A stretch of DNA of 14,562 nt from CAZOWL01 sp964583605 (lineage in GTDB: Bacteria > Pseudomonadota > Gammaproteobacteria > Chromatiales > Chromatiaceae), in NCBI GenBank assembly GCA_964583605.1, contig CAZOWL010000102.1, positions 1-14,562 on the forward strand. The letters run 5' to 3'. Of the stretch, positions 1-5,974 are shown in pieces (within the stretch, counting starts at the first letter, position 1; each line of letters begins with the position of its first letter). Below the pieces are notes generated by a model. It did not search any database, was not told the DNA's origin, and saw nothing but the letters and a program-made list of their open reading frames with translations. The position numbers were made by a program, and so were the translations under genes.

Positions 1-90
1 ATGTAGCCACCCACGTGAAATCCGAAATCGCCCGCCAGCCCAGTAGTGGCGGGGGGTTTCGGCCGGTCTGAAGGGGGAAAATCGGTCGCA
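1..90. mobile_element. Probable IS21-family element end, cut by window edge
   Basis: The pilin reading frame at 91-207 loses its expected sequence exactly where a segment ending in CA on the plus strand (TG on the minus strand) begins. Read on the minus strand, the segment carries repeated motifs of the type CGATTTTCCCCCTTCA and GCGATTTCGGATTTCA. Multiple short internal repeats and TG...CA ends are typical of IS21-type ends. No istA or istB coding sequence lies in the window, so the family is inferred only from the ends. A target duplication cannot be seen because the other end is outside. Confidence 0.4.
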
Positions 91-207
91 GGCGCCTTGG
101 AACTCGGCGCCGCCGGCCCCGGCGAGGACGGTCCCGGGGGCGACGAGCAGGATTCCGGTCAGCGCCAGGACGCCGAGGCCGAGGGGGGATTTGAGGAAGT
201 GCTTCAT
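91..207 (-). pseudogene. TraA-like conjugative pilin, 5' fragment (39 codons)
   Basis: The ATG at 205-207 follows a good ribosome-binding site (CGGAGAACCC directly before it). The product starts MKHFLKSPLG, then has a hydrophobic run (about residues 9-28) and a signal-peptidase-type site near VLA|GAGGAEFQ. TraA/TrbC-type pilins share this beginning: positively charged start, long signal segment, then a short Gly/Ala-rich mature N-terminus. The expected two transmembrane segments of the mature pilin are absent. The frame stays open to the window edge, but from residue 40 on the sequence (CDRFSPFRPAE...) looks like the insertion element, not pilin. The position after traV agrees with F/SXT/IncA-C tra gene order. 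The small size makes the family call moderate. Confidence 0.5.
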
Positions 208-293
208 GGGTTCTCCGTTTGAGTTGGGGGGTAGATACAGTTGGCGTGCCTTACCGAGCGGTTAATCCTGCAAAGACGCGCCGGAGCACACGG

Positions 294-771
294 TCAGCTC
301 TCGAACAGATTCGGGCGCCTCTCAGGCGCCTTCGCCCGATTGGGCGTGCGGATCGCACCCGTGCCGCGGCCCGAACGGGTGTTGTTCGGCTGCGTATCGC
401 GTCGCTCGATCTGCAGCGGCCGGATCAGCGCGACCGGCTCCGGCTCGGCGGGTGCGCCGATGCTCCAGCGCCGCGGCTCGATCTCGGTGTAGAGGTAGCC
501 CGGGGGCGTGCAGGTCACCGCGGCTGTCCTCCCAGGGGGCGATCCAAATGCGCATCACCTTTGGCGGGACGCGCAGGACCGACGGATCCGCGGGGCTCGG
601 AACGGTATCGGCGACGACGCGCGTGCCACTGAGTACGTCGGTCTTTCTAGCCGTGCCGGCGGCTGAGCCTTTGGCCGCTTTCGGCCCGCCGGCGCCCGTC
701 GCCGCGCAGCCGCTCGCGGCCAATGCGAGGGCCAGGCAGAAAGCTGACAGAGCGGATCGGTTCATCCCCAT
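294..771 (-). CDS. traV: TraV-like lipoprotein, C-terminal half with own lipobox (frameshifted)
   Basis: F-type TraV is the outer-membrane lipoprotein of the type IV secretion core complex. This gene starts MGMNRSALSAF with a lipobox ending SGC, so it would be lipidated by itself. It then carries the C-terminal TraV signature: VMRIWIAPWEDSRGDLHAPG, followed in another frame by YLYTEIEPRRWSIG. The frame change comes from one extra base in the CCCGGGGG run at about 499-506. Restored, the protein ends NLFES at 294. The ATG overlaps the stop of the gene upstream (TAATG at 769-773), so the two are translationally coupled. The C-terminal tail is rich in Arg and Pro. TraV is normally one protein; here its N- and C-terminal regions lie in two adjacent lipoprotein genes. 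Confidence 0.65.
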
Positions 772-1010
772 TAAGGCGTCTCCAGCAACGGCTGTTCATC
801 CGAGCGTGGCGCCTCGGCGACCGGCCGTGGCCGCATAGCGCCCTGCGGAAGCGGGTCGCCGTCGGTCAGCCAGTAGACCTCGGAGGTGGACAGGCACAGG
901 GGCTTGCTCGGATACCCGGAGCAGGCGAAGTTCTGCTTGCCGATCCCGGCACAGCCCGAAAGGATGCCGATCAGAGCCAAGGTCAGGGGCAGAGCGGGCG
1001 CGATCTTCAT
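771..1010 (-). CDS. traV: TraV-like lipoprotein, N-terminal half
   Basis: A 79-residue protein starting MKIAPALPLT, with a lipoprotein signal and lipobox ILSGC (Cys20), then AGIGKQNFACSGYP and a second cysteine at KPLC. The pattern lipid-Cys, then C...C with SGYP and a following 'SEVYWLTDGD' is the N-terminal region of TraV-family lipoproteins of F-like conjugation systems. The start is supported by GGAGGGCAACG just before the ATG. The protein stops after LETP; the C-terminal TraV signature is encoded by the next gene, whose ATG overlaps this stop. DsbC-like coding sequence lies 14 bases upstream on the same strand. Confidence 0.7.
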   Translation of the reverse strand: MKIAPALPLTLALIGILSGCAGIGKQNFACSGYPSKPLCLSTSEVYWLTDGDPLPQGAMRPRPVAEAPRSDEQPLLETP

Positions 1011-1024
1011 TCGTTGCCCTCCAG

Positions 1025-1489
1025 TCAGCCTGTAAGGTCCGCCGGAACGCCCTGGTGCAGGCGCCCGTCCGGGGCGATCAGGTAGTGCACCCCGCGGATG
1101 CCGAGCAAACGCGCTGTCACCAGGGCGCGCTGCGTCTGGGCCTGCCCGCAGGAACCAGTGGCCTCGGGAAGCGTCGCGACGCGACCGGTGCGCAGCGTCT
1201 GGCGCGCGGCGTCCGCGTCCTGTTCGGCAAGACACGCCAGACGGATGACCGCGGACTCCGAATCGGGTCCGAGCACCGGCAGGGGCACCAGCCGGAAGCG
1301 GTAGCGCTCCGCGAGGCTGGGAAGTGCCTCGATCAGACTACGGCAGTGCGGGCAAAGCGGGTCGACGAAGACCACCACATCCTCATCACCTGTGCCCAGA
1401 TCCAGTGCTCCGAGGGCGGCTGGATCGAGCTTCAGGCGCGCGAGGCCGATGCGCTCGGCGCATCGCGCTCCGTCCGCGAGTGTTTCAAC
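1025..1489 (-). pseudogene. DsbC/DsbG-like thiol-disulfide isomerase, 5'-truncated
   Basis: The thioredoxin-fold catalytic part is present: VVVFVDPLCPHCRSLIEAL with the active-site motif CPHC, followed by a helical insert (about 70 residues) and the cis-Pro-side region VTARLLGIRGVHYLIAPDG. Proteins like this sit in F-like tra operons, where they fold cysteine-rich transfer proteins in the periplasm. The frame runs upstream of the catalytic part (RLKLDPAALGALDLGTGDED) to a stop at 1490-1492, but has no ATG, no good GTG/TTG with a ribosome-binding site, and no signal peptide. A GTG at 1378 would start inside the fold (MVVFVDP), so I do not accept it. The 5' end, including export signal, has been lost. 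Confidence 0.7.
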
Positions 1490-1574
1490 CTAGAAAGAGC
1501 AGTTGGGGAAGCGAGAAATCACGCAAGATGCTGATTTTGAGAAACTCTGTTCAACTGCGGAGCAGTTCGACTCG

Positions 1575-1751
1575 TCACCATCGGGTGCGATGCCCCGGTG
1601 CCGATTTCCCTTCGTCGGCCGCAAGTTGCCGCTCATGGCGTGGTTCAACCGCCGGATTTAGGTTGAAGCGGCCTGCCCTAGTCGCGAATCGGGATGGGGT
1701 CGTGACGATCCGGAGGTTCTGAGGCGGATCCTCGTCGATCTTGAGTCTCAA
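1575..1751 (-). pseudogene. DUF5615-like toxin remnant with internal deletion
   Basis: Directly after the DUF433 gene a TTG overlaps its stop (TTGA). Reading from it gives RLKIDEDPPQNLRIVTTPSR. DUF433 antitoxins are usually followed by a DUF5615 PIN-like protein of about 110 residues that starts like MRLKIDEDLP and ends with a strand like 'LWIV..xRxRxR'. Here the start and a plausible end appear fused with the middle (catalytic acidic residues) missing, followed by unrelated sequence up to a stop at 1575. The N-terminal match is short, so this is inference from context plus about 8 diagnostic residues. Confidence 0.45.
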
Positions 1752-1987
1752 ATCGCACTGCGCCCCGGCAGCGCGACGATCCACTCGCGGGCAAGCTCCG
1801 CCGCATAGGCGGTCGCCGCGCGGACGCCGTCTCGGGTCAGCGCCGGATAGCTCTGGATGATCTCGTCCTCGGCCAGGCCCGCAGCCAGATTGTCGAGCAC
1901 CACCGAGACAGGGATCCGGATCCCCTTGATGCAGGCTTGGCCATGACAGACGTGCGGGTCGGTCGTGATCAGGTCACGCCAGTTCAT
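1748..1987 (-). CDS. DUF433 domain protein (antitoxin-type)
   Basis: A 79-residue protein starting MNWRDLITTDPHVCHGQACI. The DUF433 pattern is complete: 'I..DP.V.HG...I.GTR' equivalent (PHVCHGQACIKGIRIPVSVV), then LDNLAAGLAEDEIIQSYPAL and the C-terminal helix VRAATAYAAELARE. The fold is a homeodomain-like HTH; the family usually forms the antitoxin of a pair with a downstream DUF5615 toxin. The ATG at 1985-1987 has an excellent ribosome-binding site (GGGGAGGAAAGCCCG). A longer frame from 2047 (MRSAFFGTP...) runs through the repeat at 2007-2083 and is not needed. The downstream toxin is only a remnant, so this is likely an orphan antitoxin. Confidence 0.85.
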   Translation of the reverse strand: MNWRDLITTDPHVCHGQACIKGIRIPVSVVLDNLAAGLAEDEIIQSYPALTRDGVRAATAYAAELAREWIVALPGRSAI

Positions 1988-2006
1988 CGGGCTTTCCTCC
2001 CCGGGG

Positions 2007-2083
2007 ACTCGCCGCTGCCGCGGCGTGCCAAAGAACGCGCTGCGCATGAACCAAGGCTAGGCTTGCCCAATATCAGGCGTAAG
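2007..2083. repeat. 77-bp direct repeat, copy A
   Basis: This segment matches 3327-3403 over 77 bases without gaps, about 64 identical, and is exactly 1320 bp from it. Shared blocks include gtgccaaagaacgcg and caaggctaggcttgcc. The second half is rich in inverted symmetry (CAAGGCTAGGCTTG). Copy A ends 19 bp upstream of the DUF433 start codon, so on the minus strand it occupies the promoter/leader position of that gene. Confidence 0.85.
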
Positions 2084-2362
2084 GACCGCGTTGCGCGGTG
2101 CTGCGCAAGATGCCGCCGCCGCACAATCGTCCACTCAACGAACTGGCGGCCGGGCAAACGCAGGGGTCTGGTCTTACCTTGTACCTCGCCCTCGCGCCGG
2201 ACCTGGATTCAGGCGGCAGGGTTTCGATCGGGGTTTCCTCGCGCTTCCGCGATTGGCGGGCTGACCGGTCCAATCCACTCACCGTCGATCTCGGATCGAA
2301 GGCAGGCGATCACCGATAAACCTGATGTCGCCGCGGGCTGAATCCAGAATGGTCCTGGCCGA
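2084..2362. other. Gene-free stretch between DUF433 leader and GNAT gene
   Basis: No reading frame here has recognisable sequence or a credible start. It contains no hairpin with a T-tract. It lies upstream of copy A and downstream of the GNAT stop. I see nothing further in it. Confidence 0.5.
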
Positions 2363-2842
2363 TTAGACCCGCTTCAGCGACAGGACCAACGTCAAGGGAT
2401 TCGTCGGCGACGCGACGAATCCGTGATGGGCATAGAAGGCCGCCGCCTGCTCCGACAGGGCATGCAGCAAGAGTCCGCGGATACCAAGGATCCTGCTTGC
2501 GGTCCCGGTGCGCTCGACGGCGTCGCGCAGCAAAGCGACACCGAGGCCCCGCCCCTGCCAGGTCCGATCGACGGCCAGACGCCCCAAAATCGCCATCGGC
2601 ACGGGGTCGGGCATGTTGCGGCGGATACCACCGGGCGCCTCACGCAGCGCCAGCGCACCCGAGGCCAGGCAGTAATATCCGACCACCGCCCCCGCAGCGG
2701 AGACGACGTAAGTGCGCGAAGCGCCGCTGACCTGATTGTTCCAAGCGCGGCGAATCAACCAGTCGTCAAGCGGCTGGACACCCGAGGAAAAACCCTCGAC
2801 TCGATGCGTCGAGGAGAGCGGCGCAGGGGCCTCGAGGGTCAC
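2363..2842 (-). CDS. GNAT-family acetyltransferase toxin (TacT/AtaT type)
   Basis: About 159 residues. It has the acetyl-CoA motif RLAVDRTWQGRGLGVALL (Q-G-R-G-L-G) and the terminal FYAHHGF with the tyrosine that acts as general acid in this family. The opening (LSSTHRVEGFSSGVQPLDDW, then YYCLASGAL) is typical of type II toxins that acetylate the amino group of aminoacyl-tRNA and stop translation. I chose the GTG at 2840-2842, which overlaps the stop of the DUF1778 antitoxin (GTGA), the usual arrangement. A TTG nine bases further upstream (2851) is possible; the GGGAGG lies very close to the GTG. The family function is known; that this copy is active is inference. Confidence 0.88.
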   Translation of the reverse strand: MTLEAPAPLSSTHRVEGFSSGVQPLDDWLIRRAWNNQVSGASRTYVVSAAGAVVGYYCLASGALALREAPGGIRRNMPDPVPMAILGRLAVDRTWQGRGLGVALLRDAVERTGTASRILGIRGLLLHALSEQAAAFYAHHGFVASPTNPLTLVLSLKRV

Positions 2843-3132
2843 GCCTCCCAAGGGCTCGGGGCGGCCATCAGGCGCTTGTAGCCCTCTCCCGCGGGAGGAT
2901 GGTCCAGTACGGCGAGGAAGTGCTCGTACGTCTCTCGGTCGACCCGGACCAGCGTCTGATCGAGCAGCGTCTCCTCGGCGGCTCGGCGGGCAGCGTCGAT
3001 CATGAAATCGGAGCGCGACCGACCCTGGATCCTGGCGGCCTGATCGATCAAGTCGCGAATCTCCTCCCGCACCCGGAGGTTAACGGCTCGGGTGGTTGAT
3101 TCTGTGTCGGCGGCGAACGGCGAAGCGGGCAT
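2839..3132 (-). CDS. DUF1778 ribbon-helix-helix antitoxin
   Basis: A 97-residue protein starting MPASPFAADT. The RHH part is TTRAVNLRVREEIRDLIDQA followed by ARIQGRSRSDFMIDAARRAA, the DUF1778 signature. The C-terminal tail (YEHFLAVLDHPP...RLMAAPSPWE) wraps the partner acetyltransferase in known TacA/AtaR pairs. The ATG at 3130-3132 has AAGG 6 bases upstream; a TTG at 3160-3162 is less likely. The stop overlaps the GNAT start. Antitoxins of this family repress their own operon with the toxin as co-repressor; a matching promoter and palindrome lie at 3167-3201. Confidence 0.9.
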   Translation of the reverse strand: MPASPFAADTESTTRAVNLRVREEIRDLIDQAARIQGRSRSDFMIDAARRAAEETLLDQTLVRVDRETYEHFLAVLDHPPAGEGYKRLMAAPSPWEA

Positions 3133-3166
3133 GGCGCACCTTGGCTTTGAGTGAGACGGCAACCTC

Positions 3167-3201
3167 GATACACATTGTATATCTCAGGCTCAAGGCGTCA
3201 A
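3167..3201 (-). promoter_or_regulatory. Promoter and palindromic operator of the DUF1778-GNAT operon
   Basis: On the minus strand TTGACG (3196-3201) is followed after 16 bases by TACAAT (3174-3179), a strong sigma-70-type promoter. The -10 sits inside a 17-bp near-perfect palindrome (plus strand gatacacattgtatatc, 3167-3183). It is 35 bp from the antitoxin ATG. A palindrome over the -10 is the expected operator for the RHH antitoxin. Confidence 0.75.
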
Positions 3202-3326
3202 TCCTGTCGGATGCCATGACGCCGGCTTTCAACCAGGCTCGCGAGTCCGGGCTGCTCTGGCCGACCGGCTTGCGGAGCTTCATCGAAGTGAGCGTGCCAC
3301 CGAGCTTCTTCCTCCCCTCGCACTCA

Positions 3327-3403
3327 ACTCACCGCTGCTGCGGTGTGCCAAAGAACGCGATACGCATGAAGCAAGGCTAGGCTTGCCGCACCCCAGGTGC
3401 AAG
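3327..3403. repeat. 77-bp direct repeat, copy B
   Basis: Partner of 2007-2083 in the same orientation. The inverted symmetry is better here (GCAAGGCTAGGCTTGC, then CTTGC...GGTGCAAG). On the minus strand it is also followed by GGGGAGGAAG, the same ribosome-binding-site-like string that follows copy A, but no recognisable gene comes after it. It lies 18 bp downstream of the traB stop. Confidence 0.85.
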
Positions 3404-3421
3404 CAGAACCAAAGCGCGTGC

Positions 3422-3523
3422 TCAGCCGGCGATGCGCAGCGTCGCGCCGCGGTTGAGCACCAGCTCGATGCGCCGTCCGGCATCGATCTCGATCACGGGG
3501 AACATCTCCTCGGCCATATCCAT
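3422..3523 (-). pseudogene. traB: TraB 3' fragment (about last 33 codons)
   Basis: Encodes MDMAEEMFPVIEIDAGRRI followed by ELVLNRGATLRIAG and a stop. TraB/VirB10-like proteins of F-type systems end with this kind of sequence: a helix plus (Y)Y..MAEEMFPVIEIDAG, then a beta strand 'xxVDLVLTxGxxL'. Everything before it (transmembrane anchor, Pro-rich linker, beta-barrel) is missing. It is joined out of frame to the traE fragment just upstream, so it cannot be made as part of either protein. Confidence 0.6.
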
Positions 3524-3818
3524 GGTCGACCGCCCGCTGGATGAGCTCGGCGCCGGAGGGGCTGACATTTCCGAGGAGCTCGGCGACGAGCAGCGCGCAG
3601 GCCTCCTTGACCTCCTGGCGCGCGCGGTCGCGGGCGACGCTAACCTGCCCTTCGAGCACCGGCGGGACCAGCACCACCGTGTGGTCGGCTCGCAGCAGCG
3701 CGACGGCCATGATCAGGTTGGTGCCGATCAGCCCGAGCACCGCCAGACGGTGCAGGCGGTTCTCCAGTATCAGGCCGCGCCAGGTAGCGAGAAAGTCCGC
3801 GAGCGTCGCGGCAGCCAC
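3524..3818 (-). pseudogene. traE: TraE fragment (N-terminal about 95 residues)
   Basis: TraE is the VirB8-like inner-membrane component of F-type secretion systems. The fragment starts at a GTG (3816-3818) inside the end of traL: VAAATLADFLATWRGLILEN, then the transmembrane segment LAVLGLIGTNLIMAVALL and VVLVPPVLEG, and reaches LLVAELLGNVSP. Full TraE is about 190 residues; the second half is absent. The frame runs on to 3324 but only through the out-of-frame traB end and repeat B. The junction lies roughly between 3524 and 3565. No clear ribosome-binding site; translation was probably coupled to traL. Confidence 0.7.
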
Positions 3819-4051
3819 CGGCGGATGAAGGGATTGGGCGTGGTCCGACCGCGTAGGCTCAGCAATCCTGCCCAGTATGCCCGGTGCAGCGCGTAGCCAT
3901 CCGGGCGGCTATCGCGGAAGCACCCATAGAGGCGCACCAGGACGATGCCGAGCACCAGCATCAGCACCACCGGCACCAGATCGTCGATGCGCCACAGGAG
4001 CAGCGTCGGCGGATCGTCGATGTGACGCGGGATCTCGACAGGATGGGGCAT
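3770..4051 (-). CDS. traL: TraL-like conjugative pilus assembly protein
   Basis: 93 residues. Family sequence is clear: IPRHIDDPPTLLLWRIDDLV near the start, a hydrophobic stretch VVLMLVLGIVLVRLYG, then DSRPDGYALHRAYWAGLLSL and NPFIRRWLP close to the end. The ATG at 4049-4051 has GGAGGCCGC before it. TraL is a small inner-membrane part of the F-type mating-pore. The hydrophobic region seems shorter than usual: family members commonly have room for two membrane segments before the 'RPxGxxLH' part, so a small internal loss is possible. The product runs about 13 residues past the usual end and overlaps traE. Confidence 0.8.
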   Translation of the reverse strand: MPHPVEIPRHIDDPPTLLLWRIDDLVPVVLMLVLGIVLVRLYGCFRDSRPDGYALHRAYWAGLLSLRGRTTPNPFIRRWLPRRSRTFSLPGAA

Positions 4052-4110
4052 GCGGCCTCCGGTCAGGACGGATGGCTGCTATGGTGCAGTGAGTCGCCGA
4101 AGTGGAGAGA

Positions 4111-4146
4111 GCGCGAAAGGTGCTCGCGAAGCGGCATCTTTCGCGC
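4111..4146. repeat. Inverted repeat, 9-bp perfect arms
   Basis: gcgcgaaag (4111-4119) and ctttcgcgc (4138-4146) form a stem with an 18-base loop. It lies in the divergent region between traL (minus) and the HEAT gene (plus). There is no T-tract on either side, so it is not a clear terminator. Confidence 0.5.
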
Positions 4147-4273
4147 GTGGGCAGTCGGATCTTGGAGGGCAGCCTGCGCGTGTCAGCGTCCGCAGGCGGT
4201 CGGCGATACTGCGGGTATCCTCTCAAGCGGCAGATTTGTCTCATCAATCGCCGAACAGGAAGAACGAACGACG

Positions 4274-5264
4274 ATGGCACGCCAAGATGTTCGTGAGCGC
4301 CTGGCCGCGCTCGAAGCAATCTGCGCTCACGCGGAGCCGGGGGATGTCTTGGAGACCCTGCGGGCGGCGTTGCGGGCACGCCACCGGCTGCTCGTCGCGC
4401 GGGCTGCCGAGCTGACCGCCAGTCGGCTGCTCTACGACCTGGAGCCCGATCTGCGCGAGGCCTTTGAACGTTTTCGCGTCGATCCGCTCACGCGCGATGC
4501 CGGCTGCATCGCCAAAGGGGCGATCGTGCGCGCATTGGTGGCCTTGGACTGCCTGGATGCCGAGCTCTACATCGCCGGCATCCATTACCGTCAGCTCGAG
4601 CCGGTCTGGGGCGGCCAGGTCGACACGGCCGTCGATCTGCGTCGCAGTTGTGCCATGGGGCTGGTCGCGACAGCGCATCCACGGGCCCTGATGCACCTGG
4701 TCGATCTGTTCTACGATCCCGAGCCACGGGCCCGCAGCGGTGCCGCACGCGCCATTGCGTGCGCCCAGCCGCTCGCTGCCGAGGCAGTGCTGCGCGCCAA
4801 GGTCCTCGGCGGAGATGAGGAGCCCGAGGTCACAGGAGATTGCCTGGCGGCCTTGCTGGAGGTGGCCGCGAAGGATTGCGCTCGACTTCGTCGCGGGCTT
4901 CCTCGACGCACCGGATGACGCGCTACGGGGCATGGCCGCCCTCGCCCTCGGCGCGTCTCCGCTGGATGGGGCGCTTGAGCATCTGCGCGCCCGCTGGGAG
5001 GCCGAGCCGTTCAAGCGCGACCAGGATCGGATGCTGCTGCGCGCCGCCGCCCTGCATCGCAGCGAAGCCGCTTCCACCTGGCTGCTCGGGATCGTCGCCT
5101 CCGGGGACCTGACCAGTGCCGAGGTGATCATCGATGAGCTGGCCGCCTACCGCGACACGGCCCAGACTAGGAAGCGCCTTCATGACGCCGTCGTCGAGCG
5201 CAACGAGCCGAGGCTATTGGCCCGTTATCGCCGTGCGTTTGCTGCGCGGGAAGGCGCGCAATGA
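4274..5264 (+). CDS. HEAT-repeat protein, single-base frameshift
   Basis: The ATG at 4274 begins MARQDVRERLAALEAICAHA. The protein is all-helical with Ala/Leu-rich repeats of about 30 residues (for example ALMHLVDLFYDPEPRARSGA; AALLEVAA; FVAGFLDAPDDALRGMAALA), as in HEAT/PBS-lyase-like proteins that act as binding scaffolds. At about 4868-4880 the frame must shift by one inserted base: AAKD continues wrongly to a stop at 4916, while IALDFVAGFLD in the next frame continues to 5264. Restored length is about 329 residues. The stop overlaps the next ATG (ATGA), so it forms an operon with the methyltransferase. I do not recognise a named family, and substrate or partner is unknown. Confidence 0.7.
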
Positions 5265-5902
5265 AAGTCCAATCAGAGAAACCGCTCATGCATCCAAAGC
5301 CCTCCAGCATCGTGGACAAATTCGGCGGGGATTTCATCGCCACCGAGCGAACCTACCGGATGGGCATCGACCAGCGCTTCAGCCGCTTGATCGCCGCGCG
5401 CTTTGCCGGAAGACGGGTGCTCGAAACCTGCACGGGCGGGGGTTTCACGACTATGGCCCTCGCGCGGGTGGCCGCGCACGTGACCACGGTCGAGATCGAT
5501 CCTCGGCATCAGGAGCAGGCCCGTCAGAACCTGGATCGGGCCGGCCTGTCGGATCGCGTCACCTTCATCGCCGGGGACGTCATGGCGGCAGAGACCCTGG
5601 CGCACTGTCAGCCTTGCGACGCCGCATTCCTGGATCCCGACTGGGCTGTGACTGGACCCGATCACGCCTATCGCTTCCCGCAGTCCAACACCGAGCCGCC
5701 CACCGATGCGCTTCTGGAGCGGATCCTTCGGCAGATCTCAGACCTTGCGCTGGTCCTGCCGCCGCTCATCGCGGTCGCGGAGCTTGAAGGCATTCCCGCA
5801 CACGAACGGCAGGCACTCTGTCTCGATGACCGCCAGGAGCTGTACTGCCTCTATTTCCGGGCTCTGGCTCGCACGCTCGGGCCGTCCGAGCTGCGCCTTT
5901 GA
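5261..5902 (+). CDS. Class I SAM-dependent methyltransferase, TGS1/PF09445-like
   Basis: 213 residues, starting MKVQSEKPLM at the ATGA overlap with the HEAT gene (an ATG at 5288 is an alternative). Rossmann motif I is VLETCTGGGFTT (53-64), the acidic end of beta-2 is VEID (77-80), then FIAGDV (102-107). The motif IV position reads AAFLDPDWAVTGPDH (about 122-135). RNA cap guanine-N2 methyltransferase-like proteins carry a (D/S)PPWGGP motif here; this protein has LDPDWAVTGP, similar in plan but not identical. The opening DKFGGDFIATERTYRMGIDQ also fits that group. Substrate unknown; RNA or a modified nucleotide is my guess. The HEAT partner may be its specificity scaffold. Confidence 0.75.
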   Translation: MKVQSEKPLMHPKPSSIVDKFGGDFIATERTYRMGIDQRFSRLIAARFAGRRVLETCTGGGFTTMALARVAAHVTTVEIDPRHQEQARQNLDRAGLSDRVTFIAGDVMAAETLAHCQPCDAAFLDPDWAVTGPDHAYRFPQSNTEPPTDALLERILRQISDLALVLPPLIAVAELEGIPAHERQALCLDDRQELYCLYFRALARTLGPSELRL

Positions 5903-5974
5903 GCCTGTTGCTCTGTGCTCCCGATTCGCGGGCTGCCGCGACCGTTTGACGGGATCTCATCAAGGTTTCGCACG

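Noticed and set aside
1025..1378. GTG at 1378 as the true start of the DsbC-like protein
   Set aside because: It would begin inside the beta strand leading to CPHC, without ribosome-binding site or signal peptide; family-like sequence continues upstream.
2012..2047. Resemblance of MRIAFFGTP to the start of methionyl-tRNA formyltransferase
   Set aside because: Only nine residues inside a repeat; nothing of the enzyme follows.
3080..3283. Minus-strand frame starting after repeat copy B (MKLRKPVGQSS...)
   Set aside because: No family resemblance, and it runs over the antitoxin promoter and into the antitoxin in another frame.
3884..4273. Upstream extension of the HEAT reading frame
   Set aside because: It is antisense to traL and low in coding character; the ATG at 4274 begins the conserved-looking protein.
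4244..5131. Minus-strand frame over the HEAT gene
   Set aside because: No recognisable domain; mirror of the GC-rich HEAT codons.
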